Notes: a model not told the origin generated them from the sequence alone. Numbered from the stretch's first letter, positions 17,436 to 26,548 are shown. The stretch: DNA of 64,000 bases from Gymnodinialimonas sp. 202GB13-11 (GCF_040932485.1 NZ_JBFRBH010000001.1:496001-560000); one strand, 5' to 3'. Numbers and translations are program-made.

Positions 17436-17804
17436 TCAGCGATGTTGGTCGATCAGGATGATGTTGCCGTCAGGGTCACGTGTGACGAAGCTGGCCGGAC
17501 CATCGGCCTCGCCCTGTTCCTGTTCCACTGGGTAGCCCGCCTTGGCGACGACCTCCTTGATGGCGCGCACGTCATCGAAATCGTCAAGGTTTTGCGCGTT
17601 CTGATCCCAGCCAGGATTGAAGGTCAACATGTTGCCCTCGAACATCCCGTGAAAAAGGCCGATCAGCGTGTCGCCGTTTTTCATGATGAGAAAGCCATGG
17701 TCCGGATCGCCGCCCATCGCGGAAAAGCCAAGCGTCTCATAAAAGGCGCGAGAAGCGGCGAGGTCCTTGACGGACAATGACATGGAAGACGCGCCGAGCT
17801 TCAT
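17436..17804 (-). CDS. VOC family protein
   Basis: A 122-residue vicinal-oxygen-chelate protein: MSLSVKDLAASRAFYETLGF at the start, the mid-section NMLTFNPGWDQNAQ and the terminal FVTRDPDGNIILIDQH, which is the typical second metal strand. ATG 17804 is chosen over TTG 17810 because AGGAG lies 9 nt upstream of the ATG but only 3 from the TTG. First gene of the minus-strand block that runs to the KASIII gene. Substrate unknown. Confidence 0.87.
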   Translation of the reverse strand: MKLGASSMSLSVKDLAASRAFYETLGFSAMGGDPDHGFLIMKNGDTLIGLFHGMFEGNMLTFNPGWDQNAQNLDDFDDVRAIKEVVAKAGYPVEQEQGEADGPASFVTRDPDGNIILIDQHR

Positions 17805-17930
17805 GGCCAATACTCCTGAACACCAATAATCCGGTTACGATACGCCGATCCGCTTGTATCACAAGGGTTTCGGTTGACTTGGCCACAGGAATGGCGAGGT
17901 TGCGCTTAAGACCAACAAAGGCACGAGCAC

Positions 17931-19235
17931 ATGGCATCCCCAGCCCCGTTTTCGAAATACGAGTTCCTGATTGCCTGGCGCTACCTGCGCGCCCGCAAGA
18001 CCGAGGGCGGGGTCAGTGTGATGACCTGGATCAGTTTCATCGGCATTGCGCTGGCGGTGATGGCATTGATCGCGACTTTGGCGGTGCGGTCAGGGTTTCG
18101 CTACGAATTTGTCGGCATCATCCTGGGCGCGAACCCTCATGTGGCGGTCTATGACATCGTAGAGCGCGACGCGGCGGGCAATCTGGACCGTACTATGGAG
18201 GATTTCGACGCTGTGGCAGAGGCCGTGCGTGGCGTCGACGGAGTGGAACATGCCGCCGCGGTGATCCGCGGGCAGGTTCTATCGGCCTATCAGGGACGCA
18301 ATGCAGGCGTGGAGGTGATTGGCATCTCGCCCGAGGATCTGGCCACAATTCCGCTGGTTGCTGATCCGGAATGGAGCCAGGGCGCGCTGTCGGAATTCGG
18401 AGAGCCGCAGGGTGAGGCCATGGGGCCGGGCATTGCCATCGGGTCAGGCGTAGCGCGTGACCTAGGGGCGAATGTGGGGGATTCCATCCGCCTGATCTCG
18501 CCCGACGGGGCGCGGACGGCGTTTGGCACCAGTCCGCGCGTGTCGACCTTTCAGATAGCGTACATCTTCCAGGTGGGGCGTTTCGACATTGACCGAACCC
18601 GCGTCTACATCCCGTTTGACGAAGCGCAAGTCTATTTTAACCGCGATGGTGTCGCGGACGAGGTGCAAGTCACCGTCGCCGAGCCGGAGCGGATCAACCA
18701 GTACGTGCTGCCCCTGCTGCAAGCGGCCGGCGATGTGCAAATCTGGACGTGGGAGGACAGTTCTGGCGCCTATCTGAGGGCGCTGCAGATGGAGGACAAC
18801 ATTATGTTCATCATCCTGTCGATCCTCGTGCTGATCGCGACGATGAACATCGTGTCGGGTCTGATCATGCTGGTGAAGAACAAGAGCCGCGACATTGGCA
18901 TTCTGCGCACCATCGGGCTGAGCGAGGGGGCAATCCTGCGGGTCTTCTTCATCTGCGGTTCGGCCATTGGGGTCGCAGGCACGTTGATGGGTGTGATCCT
19001 AGGCTGCGCCTTTGCGATCTGGATCGACCCGATCTTCAGCTTCGTGAACTACATTGCCGGGGGCGGGGTCTGGGACCCGTCGGTGCGGCTGATCTCTGCC
19101 CTGCCGGCGCGGTTGGAGCTGGGGGATGTTGTCACGTCGATGTCGCTGGCTTTGGGACTGAGCTTCGTTGTGACGATCTTCCCGGCCCGGCGCGCGGCGC
19201 GGATGAACCCGGTGGAGGCGCTGCGGTATGAGTGA
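17931..19235 (+). CDS. lolC: Lipoprotein-releasing ABC transporter permease LolC/E
   Basis: A 434-residue inner-membrane subunit that extracts outer-membrane lipoproteins and hands them to LolA. Architecture: a cytoplasmic N-terminus (FEFLIAWRYLRARKTEGGVSVMTWISFIGIALAVMALIATLAV-type first helix, about 25-50), a large periplasmic MacB-like domain (about 55-285) and the FtsX domain with three helices (MFIILSILVLIATMNIVSGL onward), ending ARRAARMNPVEALRYE. Alphaproteobacteria usually have one LolC/E hybrid rather than two, and only one is seen here. It overlaps lolD by 8 nt. Confidence 0.94.
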   Translation: MASPAPFSKYEFLIAWRYLRARKTEGGVSVMTWISFIGIALAVMALIATLAVRSGFRYEFVGIILGANPHVAVYDIVERDAAGNLDRTMEDFDAVAEAVRGVDGVEHAAAVIRGQVLSAYQGRNAGVEVIGISPEDLATIPLVADPEWSQGALSEFGEPQGEAMGPGIAIGSGVARDLGANVGDSIRLISPDGARTAFGTSPRVSTFQIAYIFQVGRFDIDRTRVYIPFDEAQVYFNRDGVADEVQVTVAEPERINQYVLPLLQAAGDVQIWTWEDSSGAYLRALQMEDNIMFIILSILVLIATMNIVSGLIMLVKNKSRDIGILRTIGLSEGAILRVFFICGSAIGVAGTLMGVILGCAFAIWIDPIFSFVNYIAGGGVWDPSVRLISALPARLELGDVVTSMSLALGLSFVVTIFPARRAARMNPVEALRYE

Positions 19236-19911
19236 GTTGGCGCTTAAACTGGATGGGATCGAGAAAGCGTATAACCACGGGAAGCCGAACGAGATTGCGG
19301 TCTTGCGCGGCGCTTCCGTGGACATCCCGAAGGGTGAGATCGTCGGGCTGATCGCACCTTCGGGTGCTGGAAAATCCACGCTGCTTCACATCGCGGGGCT
19401 CTTGGACGTGGCAGACAGCGGCACAGTTGAGATCGGTGGTCAGGCTGTGACCGGGGCCTCTGACCGGGCGCGCACGGCGGCGCGGCGCGAGGGGGTGGGG
19501 TTTGTCTATCAATTCCACCATCTGCTGCCGGAGTTCTCGGCGGCTGAGAATATCATCCTGCCACAGCTGGCCAATGGGGTGGCGCGCGGTGCGGCGGAGC
19601 AAAGAGCGGCGGATTTGCTGGGGCGTGTGGGTCTGGGGCCACGGGCAGCCCATCGCCCGGCGGAATTGTCTGGTGGAGAACAGCAGCGGGTTGCGTTTTG
19701 CCGGGCGTTGGCGAACCAACCTGCGCTGATGCTGGCCGATGAGCCGACAGGCAATCTGGACCCGGCGACCTCGGACACCGTATTCGATGTGTTGATGGAG
19801 CTGGTGCGGGGAACGGGTCTGTCGGCGCTGATCGCGACACACAATCATGAGCTGGCCGCGCGGATGGACCGCGTGATCCGTCTGGAAGATGGCGTGCTAG
19901 TGGCGGCCTGA
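19228..19911 (+). CDS. lolD: Lipoprotein-releasing system ATP-binding protein
   Basis: A 227-residue ABC ATPase. Walker A is APSGAGKST at 43-51 (the usual first Gly is Ala), the signature LSGGEQQRVAFCRAL is near 148, Walker B is LMLADEPTGNLD near 167, and the H-loop IATHNHELA is near 200. It forms the Lol complex with the overlapping upstream permease. A GC-rich hairpin follows 20 bp after the stop. Confidence 0.96.
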   Translation: MSELALKLDGIEKAYNHGKPNEIAVLRGASVDIPKGEIVGLIAPSGAGKSTLLHIAGLLDVADSGTVEIGGQAVTGASDRARTAARREGVGFVYQFHHLLPEFSAAENIILPQLANGVARGAAEQRAADLLGRVGLGPRAAHRPAELSGGEQQRVAFCRALANQPALMLADEPTGNLDPATSDTVFDVLMELVRGTGLSALIATHNHELAARMDRVIRLEDGVLVAA

Positions 19912-19930
19912 TTTGACCTGATCTAAAGGA

Positions 19931-19953
19931 GCGGCGAGCGCCGCACGCTTTTC
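19931..19953 (+). terminator. Possible terminator after lolCD
   Basis: GCGGCG-AG-CGCCGC hairpin followed by ACGCTTTTC. The loop is only 2 nt and the T-run short, so this is a weak candidate between lolD and the convergent hydrolase gene. Confidence 0.4.
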
Positions 19954-20056
19954 GCCTCGTTTGTCCGCTTGCAGGGCAGGGGGGGCAGACCCCTGACGCG
20001 CCTTTTCCAGGAGAAGAGACGCTGACCCCCGAGGTATTCTCGAAACAAGGAAGGGG

Positions 20057-21019
20057 TTAGGTTGGCGCGCCGGGATGGGCATCGAAATGCGCGAGGATCG
20101 CGTTGAGCGTCTGGCCTCGGCGTTCGGGGTTTTCCATCAGCACTTCGTGGCGACCGCCGTCGACAAGGATGAACTCCCCGTCCGGCCAGTTTTCCATGCG
20201 CTGCTCTGCATTGGTGATGGAAACGCGCGTCTCATCAGAGCCGACGATCGTGACGACGGGCAGGTCGAGGGGCGGCATGGCCATAAGCGCCTCGGCCTCT
20301 TCCTCGGCGGCGGCGACCCAGCGGAAGGAGGGGCCACCGAGTGTCAGTTCCGGATGCGCTGCCATCTGGCGGTTCATATACGCGTATTGGTCGGGGTCTG
20401 TGGTGAGGATGTTGCCTTCGAACGGTTCTTCCTTCCACGGGCCGGTGGTGGTGGCGAAGCGGTTGTCGCGGCGCAGAAGTGCGCTGCCGCCGATCAGGAT
20501 CGGGGAGATGAAGCGCAGGAGCGGGGTGAGTTGGATGCCCCACATCGGGCCAGTGAAAGCTGCTGCCGTTACAGGCAAGTCATCGTAAAGCGCGCGCAGG
20601 CCGATGCAGCCACCCATGGAATGGCCGATCAGGTACCACGGTTTGGGCAGATCCAGCGCCTCCATCGCGGCCCGGAAGGCGGTGACGTCCTGGCGATATT
20701 CGTCGAAGCTGAGGACGTGGCCCACGCCCGGTTCGTGTTGTGGGCGGTCTGCCAGGCCTTGCCCGCGCCAGTCGAAGCTGACCATGCCGTAGCCCGCATC
20801 GGCGAGGTCCTGCGCGACGCGGCCGTATTTCTCGACATACTCGGTGCGGCCGCAAAACATCAGGACGGTGCCTTTTGTCCCTGAGGGCCAGACGCCGAAC
20901 CTGAGCCGCGTGCCATCTTCGGCGTGCACCCACCACGCTTCCGCACCGGAAGGTCCTTCGGCGATGTCGGCGAAGAACGGTGCGGTTTCCAGACCGGTGG
21001 GTGCAGTGCCTGTCAACAT
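20057..21019 (-). CDS. Alpha/beta hydrolase, lysophospholipase-like
   Basis: A 320-residue serine hydrolase. The nucleophile elbow is GHSMGG (LIGHSMGGCIGLRALYDD, about 131-148), the oxyanion region is LMFCGRTEYVEKY, the acid is likely Asp in VTIVGSDETRVS, and the His in VDGGRHEVLMENPERR. The layout matches PldB/monoacylglycerol-lipase-type proteins of Rhodobacterales. Its ATG shares a base with the TGA of the upstream SCP2 gene (TGATG), so they are coupled; both may act on lipids. Confidence 0.88.
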   Translation of the reverse strand: MLTGTAPTGLETAPFFADIAEGPSGAEAWWVHAEDGTRLRFGVWPSGTKGTVLMFCGRTEYVEKYGRVAQDLADAGYGMVSFDWRGQGLADRPQHEPGVGHVLSFDEYRQDVTAFRAAMEALDLPKPWYLIGHSMGGCIGLRALYDDLPVTAAAFTGPMWGIQLTPLLRFISPILIGGSALLRRDNRFATTTGPWKEEPFEGNILTTDPDQYAYMNRQMAAHPELTLGGPSFRWVAAAEEEAEALMAMPPLDLPVVTIVGSDETRVSITNAEQRMENWPDGEFILVDGGRHEVLMENPERRGQTLNAILAHFDAHPGAPT

Positions 21020-21318
21020 CAGCTGAGAACACCGCCCAGTTTCATGGCTGTGCCCATATCGCCATCCAGCGTCAGCTTGCCCGACATGAAGGCGGCGGTG
21101 GGGTTCAGCTCACCCGACATGATTTCCTGAAAGGTTTCGGTGTCGGCGGACATGGTGACGTCGGCGGCTTCGCCGTCTTCGGCGGCACGTGCGCCAGTGC
21201 CGTCGACGATTACGGCGCCTTCGCCTTCGATTTCGAACTTGGCGGAGCCGTCGAACGTCTCGTCACCCAGCTTATCGTTAATCGCAGCCACTGCAGCGTC
21301 GATGATTGCATTGCCCAT
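21019..21318 (-). CDS. SCP2 sterol/lipid-binding domain protein
   Basis: A 99-residue protein comprising just an SCP2 domain, which binds lipids or acyl-CoA in a hydrophobic tunnel. Features: NAIIDAAVAAINDKLGDETFDGSAKFEIEGEGAVIVDG, ADVTMSADTETFQEIMSGELNPTAAFMSGKLTLDGDMGTAMKLG. I chose ATG 21318; the frame extends to 21453 but the added residues have no family resemblance. Coupled to the downstream lysophospholipase-like gene. Confidence 0.9.
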   Translation of the reverse strand: MGNAIIDAAVAAINDKLGDETFDGSAKFEIEGEGAVIVDGTGARAAEDGEAADVTMSADTETFQEIMSGELNPTAAFMSGKLTLDGDMGTAMKLGGVLS

Positions 21319-21406
21319 TTTTTTGGTCCCTTGATATCCCTTGGAGGCATCACCCTCTCGCAGACTTGATCTAGCATTGTGTGCGAGGAATGCTACGTTC
21401 CGGACC

Positions 21407-21958
21407 ATGACGTTTCCATCACGCATCATCAACTTTGCCGTTACGTCCGTCATCTGCGGGTTTCCCGTAGTTGCGCAGGCGCAATCGACGGTCGACGACT
21501 TTCTGGACCGGCTGGCGAATCCGGAGCTTCGGAATTGGGAAGTGGTCGAGCAGGAAGTCTATCAGCGTTGGCAAATCTCGGGTTCAGCCTCGGCGGACTA
21601 TCTGCTGCGGCGCGGGATCGAGGCAATCGAGGCGCAGGATTATGACGCGGCGTATGACCACTTGACTGCGCTGACAGACCATGCGCCGGATTTTGCCGAA
21701 GGGTGGAACGCGCGGGCGCGGCTGTTTGTGGAGCAACAGATGTATGGGCCTGCGATTGCCGATTTGCAGCGGGTTCTGGCACTTGAGCCCCGGCATTTTG
21801 GGGCCTTGGTCTCCATGGGGTTGATGCTGGAGGATATGGGTGATTTTGACCGTGCGCGTGAGGCGTATGAGCTGGCCCATGATTTGCACCCCAACCAGCC
21901 CGATATTCTGCGCTTGCTGAACAACCTGAATGTGCAGGAAGAGGGCGAGGCGTTGTAG
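21407..21958 (+). CDS. Periplasmic TPR-repeat protein
   Basis: A 183-residue exported protein. A signal peptide covers about residues 1-27 with a predicted cut after AQA. The mature part holds about three tetratricopeptide repeats (ADYLLRRGIEAIEAQDYDAAYDHLTALTDHAPD; GWNARARLFVEQQMYGPAIADLQRVLALEPRH; ALVSMGLMLEDMGDFDRAREAYELAHDLHPN). TPRs mediate protein contacts; the partner is unknown. ATG 21407 is chosen because the signal peptide begins there. It is transcribed divergently from the SCP2 gene. Confidence 0.85.
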   Translation: MTFPSRIINFAVTSVICGFPVVAQAQSTVDDFLDRLANPELRNWEVVEQEVYQRWQISGSASADYLLRRGIEAIEAQDYDAAYDHLTALTDHAPDFAEGWNARARLFVEQQMYGPAIADLQRVLALEPRHFGALVSMGLMLEDMGDFDRAREAYELAHDLHPNQPDILRLLNNLNVQEEGEAL

Positions 21959-22060
21959 TCTTTCGGCTTGCGGAGGACGGCAGAGACCCTCAGATAGAGC
22001 AATGATGATGGATTTGGGCGCGGGCCGCGCCCAGATTGCGACAAACGGTGGCGCATACAC

Positions 22061-24847
22061 ATGAAACGCATAGCTGCCGTTCTGGGGCCGACCAATACCG
22101 GCAAGACCCACTACGCCATCGAACGGATGCTGGCGCACCGCACTGGTGTGATCGGCCTGCCGCTGCGCCTGCTGGCGCGAGAGGTCTATGACAAGATTGT
22201 TGCTATTCGCGGGCCATCCGTTGTGGCGTTGGTCACGGGCGAAGAGCGGATCGTGCCGGAGCGGACGCAATATTGGGTCTGCACGGTGGAGGCCATGCCC
22301 ACGGGCAATGGTGCGGATTTCGTCGCGATTGACGAGATCCAACTGTGCGCGGACCCGGAGCGGGGGCATGTGTTTACGGACAGGTTGCTGCACGCGCGCG
22401 GCCTGCATGAGACGCTGTTTCTGGGGGCCGAGACGATGCGGCCCGCAATCTCAGCGCTTGTGCCAGGGGCAGAATTCATCCGTCGGGACCGTTTCTCACA
22501 GCTTGTGTATGCAGGTTCGAAAAAGGTCAGCCGGATGCCGCCTCGGTCCGCGATTGTCGGGTTTTCGGTTGAGAACTTGTATGCCATGGCCGAATTGCTG
22601 CGCCGTCAGAAGGGTGGTGCGGCGGTTGTGATGGGTGCGCTTTCGCCCCGGACGCGCAACGCGCAGGTGGAGTTGTATCAGAACGGCGATGTGGATGTGC
22701 TGGTGGCGACAGATGCCATCGGGATGGGTCTGAACCTCGATATTCGGCATGTGGCCTTCTCGGGTCTGCGCAAGTTTGACGGGCGCAAGATGCGCGACCT
22801 TTGGCCGAATGAACTGGCGCAGATTGCCGGGCGGGCGGGGCGGCATACTTCGGACGGCTCTTTTGGGGTGACGGGTGAGGCGCCTACGTTGGACGATCAG
22901 GTGGCCGAGGCCATCGTCGAGCATCGCTTCGCGCCGGTGCGCAAGCTGATGTGGCGGAATTCCGCCCTTGAGTTTGGAACGGCGGAGCGGCTGATCGCCT
23001 CGCTCGAAGAACGCACGGACGATGAATGGCTGGCACGGGCACGGGAAGCGGACGACGTTCAGGCGCTCAAAGCGTTGGTGGCCCGGCCTGAGATTGCAGC
23101 GCGCCTTGGCGATGCGCGGGCCGTACGGCTGCTTTGGGATGTTTGCAATATTCCAGATTTCCGGGGGATTTCGCACGCGGAGCATGCCGATCTTTTGGGG
23201 CGCATCTTCGAATTCCTGCATGAGACGCGCCGCGTGCCTGACGACTGGCTCGCGCGGCAGGTCAAGCGCATTGATCGGGTGCAGGGCGACATCGACACGC
23301 TGTCGAAACGTCTGGCCTATATTCGGACGTGGACATACGTCGCACAGCGCAAAGGCTGGGTTGATGATGAAAGCCATTGGCGCGGCGCGACCCGTGCCGT
23401 AGAAGACCGACTGTCAGACGCACTTCACACTGCGTTGACACAAAGATTTGTCGATCGGCGGACGAGTATGCTCCTTCGCCGGTTGAAGCAGAGGGAGAGC
23501 CTTGTGGCTGAAGTGAACGACCAGGGCGAAGTGACGGTGGAGGGCCAGGTGCTTGGCCGCATCGAGGGCTTCCGCTTTCGCATGGATGAAACCGCGACCC
23601 CGGATGAGGCGAAGACGCTGCAGCAGGCAGCGATGGCGGCACTGCGCCCCGAATTCCACCTGCGCGCGGACCGGATGTACAACGCGCCCGATACGGAATT
23701 CGACCTGACCGAGCAGGGCGGGTTGATGTGGGGCGATCAGGCGGTCGGCAAGTTGGTGAAGGGCGACGACCCGATGAAGCCGGTGGCCGAGGCGTTCGTG
23801 GATGAAGAGGCGGCGGGGGGCGAGGTGGTCCAGAAGGTGCAGCGCCGCTTGCAGCATTTCATCGACCGCCGCGTGGCCGCGCAATTCGAGCCGCTTCTGG
23901 CGATGAGCCGAGACGAGGCGATCACTGGGCTGGCGCGCGGTGTGGCGTTCCAACTGCTGGAGAATTTCGGCGTCGTCCCGCGGGGCGAGATTGCCGATGA
24001 TATCAAGGCGCTGGATCAGGACGCGCGCGCGCTTCTTCGCAAACATGGCGTGCGGTTCGGGCAATACACGATCTTCCTGCCGCTTCTGCTGAAGCCTGCG
24101 CCGACTCGACTGCGTCTGGTGATGTGGGGGTTGTGGCAGGGGCTCGATTCCTTCCCCGACAGCCCGCCGCCGGGTCTGGTGACGATCCCGACGGTTGAGG
24201 GCGCGCCTGCGGGCCACGCGACGATGGCGGGGTACCGCGTATCGGGGGCACGCTCGATCCGTATTGATATGCTGGAACGGCTGGCGGACCTGCTACGTGG
24301 CGAGGATAGCCGGGGTGGGTTTGAAGCCAACCCCGATATGCTGAGCATTTCGGGCCTGACACTGGAGCAATTCGCCGATCTGATGGGCGGGTTGGGCTAC
24401 AAGGCTGAGCCGGGCGAGCGAGTGAAAGTGAAGGCCGCGCCTGAGGCTGCAAAGACCGAGGAGGTCGCCACGGAAGAAGCTGCTCAGGGAGAGTCCACGC
24501 CGACCGAAGTAGCTGTTGAGCCAGCCGACACCAAAGAGGCACAAAGCGCTGAAGAGGTGTCGGTACGGCCGGATTCCGAAGCCGAAGCAGCGGAGCCGGA
24601 AATGGAGGTCTTCTACACCTTCACATGGGCCCCGCGCGGCCGTGGGGCACAGCGCCCGCGCCGTGCCGATGGCCCGCCACAGGGCAAGCGCGGCAAGCCG
24701 CAGGGCGGCAAACCCAAAAGCAAGGGTGGCAAGCGCCCGCCACGGGATGACAAGCCCAAGACCTACTCCGCCAAGCCGGAGAAGTCGGGCAAGGTTGATC
24801 CGGACAATCCGTTCGCGGTTCTGGCCGCGCTCAAGGACAAGTCCTGA
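22061..24847 (+). CDS. SUV3/MgpS-type ATP-dependent RNA helicase
   Basis: A 928-residue helicase related to mitochondrial SUV3. Walker A GPTNTGKTH at 9-17, motif II DEIQ at 91-94, GAETMRP (motif III-like), SPRTRNAQVELYQNGDVDVLVATDAIGMGLNLDI (motifs IV-V) and QIAGRAGRH (motif VI, about 255-264). A middle domain extends to about 790. The C-terminal tail is an acidic Glu/Ala stretch (about 790-850), then a Lys/Arg/Gly/Pro-rich run and a short PFAVLAALKD peptide, probably an RNA or partner-binding tail. In mitochondria SUV3 works with an exoribonuclease in RNA decay. Its TGA overlaps the start of the S4 gene. Confidence 0.9.
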   Translation: MKRIAAVLGPTNTGKTHYAIERMLAHRTGVIGLPLRLLAREVYDKIVAIRGPSVVALVTGEERIVPERTQYWVCTVEAMPTGNGADFVAIDEIQLCADPERGHVFTDRLLHARGLHETLFLGAETMRPAISALVPGAEFIRRDRFSQLVYAGSKKVSRMPPRSAIVGFSVENLYAMAELLRRQKGGAAVVMGALSPRTRNAQVELYQNGDVDVLVATDAIGMGLNLDIRHVAFSGLRKFDGRKMRDLWPNELAQIAGRAGRHTSDGSFGVTGEAPTLDDQVAEAIVEHRFAPVRKLMWRNSALEFGTAERLIASLEERTDDEWLARAREADDVQALKALVARPEIAARLGDARAVRLLWDVCNIPDFRGISHAEHADLLGRIFEFLHETRRVPDDWLARQVKRIDRVQGDIDTLSKRLAYIRTWTYVAQRKGWVDDESHWRGATRAVEDRLSDALHTALTQRFVDRRTSMLLRRLKQRESLVAEVNDQGEVTVEGQVLGRIEGFRFRMDETATPDEAKTLQQAAMAALRPEFHLRADRMYNAPDTEFDLTEQGGLMWGDQAVGKLVKGDDPMKPVAEAFVDEEAAGGEVVQKVQRRLQHFIDRRVAAQFEPLLAMSRDEAITGLARGVAFQLLENFGVVPRGEIADDIKALDQDARALLRKHGVRFGQYTIFLPLLLKPAPTRLRLVMWGLWQGLDSFPDSPPPGLVTIPTVEGAPAGHATMAGYRVSGARSIRIDMLERLADLLRGEDSRGGFEANPDMLSISGLTLEQFADLMGGLGYKAEPGERVKVKAAPEAAKTEEVATEEAAQGESTPTEVAVEPADTKEAQSAEEVSVRPDSEAEAAEPEMEVFYTFTWAPRGRGAQRPRRADGPPQGKRGKPQGGKPKSKGGKRPPRDDKPKTYSAKPEKSGKVDPDNPFAVLAALKDKS

Positions 24848-25200
24848 GCGAAGCGGTTCAAAAGGACCGGCTGGATCGCTGGCTGTGGCAGGCGCGGTTC
24901 TTCAAGACCCGCAGCCTCGCTGCGCGCGCAGTGTCCGATGGTGCCGTGCGCGTGGATGGGGACAAGGTCTCGAAGTCATCCACGCAAGTCAGCCCCGGTC
25001 ATGTGCTGACCTTCCCCCAAGGCCGCCAGATTCGTGTTGTGCGGATATTGGCTTTGGCTAAGCGGCGTGGCCCCGCGGCGGAGGCGCAGGCGCTCTATGA
25101 GGACCTGACCCCGCGGGCTGAGCCTGTGCCGCCACGGGTTGGGCCGCGCCCAACCAAGAAGGACCGGCGCGATCTGGAAGCCTTTCGAGACACAGAGTAA
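24844..25200 (+). CDS. RNA-binding S4 domain protein (Hsp15-like), probable CTG start
   Basis: About 118 residues: an N-terminal S4 domain (DRLDRWLWQARFFKTRSLAARAVSDGAVRVDG, about 8-39) followed by a basic linker and C-terminal KKDRRDLEAFRD, as in Hsp15/HslR, which recycles stalled 50S subunits. The first ATG in frame (24931) would delete the conserved RLDRWLWQARFFKTR helix. No ATG, GTG or TTG precedes that helix; the only candidate is CTG 24844, overlapping the helicase stop as CTGA. I therefore infer a coupled, rare CTG start. Confidence 0.8.
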   Translation: MSEAVQKDRLDRWLWQARFFKTRSLAARAVSDGAVRVDGDKVSKSSTQVSPGHVLTFPQGRQIRVVRILALAKRRGPAAEAQALYEDLTPRAEPVPPRVGPRPTKKDRRDLEAFRDTE

Positions 25201-25219
25201 ATCCACGTCACTTGGCAAA

Positions 25220-25239
25220 GTGTAAACTTTGACTTACAC
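25220..25239. promoter_or_regulatory. Inverted repeat upstream of fdxA
   Basis: GTGTAA-N8-TTACAC is a perfect inverted repeat, overlapping a second one, CAAAGT-GTAA-ACTTTG (25216-25231), and a TTGACT hexamer (25229-25234) that could be a -35 box. It lies 100 bp before fdxA. The factor is unknown. Confidence 0.45.
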
Positions 25240-25338
25240 ATCCCTGACATGTGCGTGACGCGGCCATTTCGCCGTATTGCATCCCCCAGCGCCCTGCCGT
25301 AGCAGGCATCTAGATCGACCGACCAGGACCGCCTGCCC

Positions 25339-25674
25339 ATGACCTACATCGTCAACGACGCCTGCATTGCCTGCAAGTACACCGACTGCGTGGAAGTCTG
25401 CCCCGTGGATTGCTTCTATGAGGGCGAGAACATGTTGGTGATCCACCCTGACGAATGCATTGATTGCGGTGTGTGCGAACCCGAATGCCCCGCCGATGCC
25501 ATCCGCCCGGACACTGAGCCGGATATGGAGAAGTGGGTGGAGTTCAACCGCAAGTATTCTGAGCTTTGGCCCGTTATCATCACCAAGAAAGACCCGCTGC
25601 CCACGGCGGAAGAGATGGACGGTAAAGAAGGAAAGATGGAGCTCTTCTCGGAAGCGGCGGGTGAGGGCGGCTGA
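25339..25674 (+). CDS. fdxA: Seven-iron ferredoxin FdxA
   Basis: A 111-residue low-potential electron carrier with one [3Fe-4S] and one [4Fe-4S] cluster. Cysteines at 9, 12, 17, 21 and 25 in the first motif (C-x7-C-x3-C for the 3Fe cluster, CP following C21) and [12 protein letters not shown] at 40-51 for the second. The C-terminal extension ([16 protein letters not shown] onward) is typical of Azotobacter-type FdI homologs in alphaproteobacteria. It precedes carD in the same direction, a common arrangement, but a hairpin separates the two. Confidence 0.95.
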   Translation: MTYIVNDACIACKYTDCVEVCPVDCFYEGENMLVIHPDECIDCGVCEPECPADAIRPDTEPDMEKWVEFNRKYSELWPVIITKKDPLPTAEEMDGKEGKMELFSEAAGEGG

Positions 25675-25697
25675 CCACCCGATTCGGTGCTGCAGTG

Positions 25698-25751
25698 CCG
25701 AAGGGTGAGCAATATTGACCCAAGAATTCCCCCTATTTTTAGGGGCTTCGG
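25698..25751 (+). terminator. Nested stem-loop after fdxA
   Basis: CCCCTA-TTTT-TAGGGG (25730-25745) is a perfect hairpin enclosed by CCGAAG (25698-25703) and CTTCGG (25746-25751). No T-run follows, so it may end fdxA transcription only weakly, or act as a structured leader for carD. The rest of the 298-bp gap to carD (25752-25972) shows no gene. Confidence 0.45.
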
Positions 25752-25972
25752 TAACGCTGCGCAGCGGAAACCTAGGAATCAGGGGTGATTCGTGCTATGT
25801 ATGCGGGACGAAACGCACTGTCTGTACCACTCAGGGGTCGCTTGATCGGCCCGGAAACTCTGCAGTTCTGAACCAACGCAAACGGAAAGCTCGCGCTTGC
25901 CGGGTGCGTTTTTGACGCCTGCATCCCGCGCCGCCCAAAAGGCCGCGGCGCCACAAAAAGGAAATGAAACGC

Positions 25973-26485
25973 ATGAGTAAAGCCCGCAAGCCCCAGCTGT
26001 TCAGCCCCAATGATTTTGTTGTCTATCCCGCGCACGGCGTGGGCAAGATCGTGTCGATCGAGGAGCAGGAAGTTGCGGGCCTTGAGCTGGAATTGTTCGT
26101 TATTTCGTTCGAGAAGGACAAGATGACGTTGCGCGTTCCGACCGCTAAGGCAACTGAAGTGGGCATGCGTCCGCTGAGCGATCCGACTGTTGTGTCCAAG
26201 GCGATGGACACGCTGAAAGGCAAGGCACGGGTGAAGCGGGCTATGTGGTCGCGCCGCGCTCAAGAATATGAGCAGAAGATCAATTCGGGCGATCTGATTT
26301 CCATCGCGGAGGTCGTGCGCGATCTGCACCGCGCCGACGATCAGCGTGAGCAGAGCTATTCCGAACGGCAGCTTTACGAAGCAGCGCTTGAGCGCCTGAC
26401 CCGCGAATTGGCCGCCGTCAAAGGTATGGACGAAGCCGGCGCGCAAACCCAGGTGGTTGAGGTTCTGTCCAAGCGGGCGGCTTAA
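25973..26485 (+). CDS. carD: CarD family RNA-polymerase-binding regulator
   Basis: A 170-residue transcription factor that binds the RNA polymerase beta subunit and stabilises open complexes, notably at ribosomal promoters. The N-terminal RNAP-interaction Tudor-like domain is about residues 7-65 (FSPNDFVVYPAHGVGKIVSIEEQEVAG...VISFEKDKMTLRVP), followed by a helical DNA-binding domain (WSRRAQEYEQKINSGDLISIAEVVRDLHR). ATG 25973 is preferred over ATG 25964 because the AAAGGA site is 10 nt from the former and only about 2 from the latter. A strong terminator follows. Confidence 0.95.
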   Translation: MSKARKPQLFSPNDFVVYPAHGVGKIVSIEEQEVAGLELELFVISFEKDKMTLRVPTAKATEVGMRPLSDPTVVSKAMDTLKGKARVKRAMWSRRAQEYEQKINSGDLISIAEVVRDLHRADDQREQSYSERQLYEAALERLTRELAAVKGMDEAGAQTQVVEVLSKRAA

Positions 26486-26548
26486 CGCCCAAGCGCTGAA
26501 AAGGGCGGGCAACATCCCGCGCTCACAGCTTTGTTACCGGTTTTCCTG

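Noticed and set aside
24931-25200. ATG at 24931 as start of the S4-domain gene
   Set aside because: It removes the RLDRWLWQARFFKTR helix that defines the domain; a CTG start fits better.
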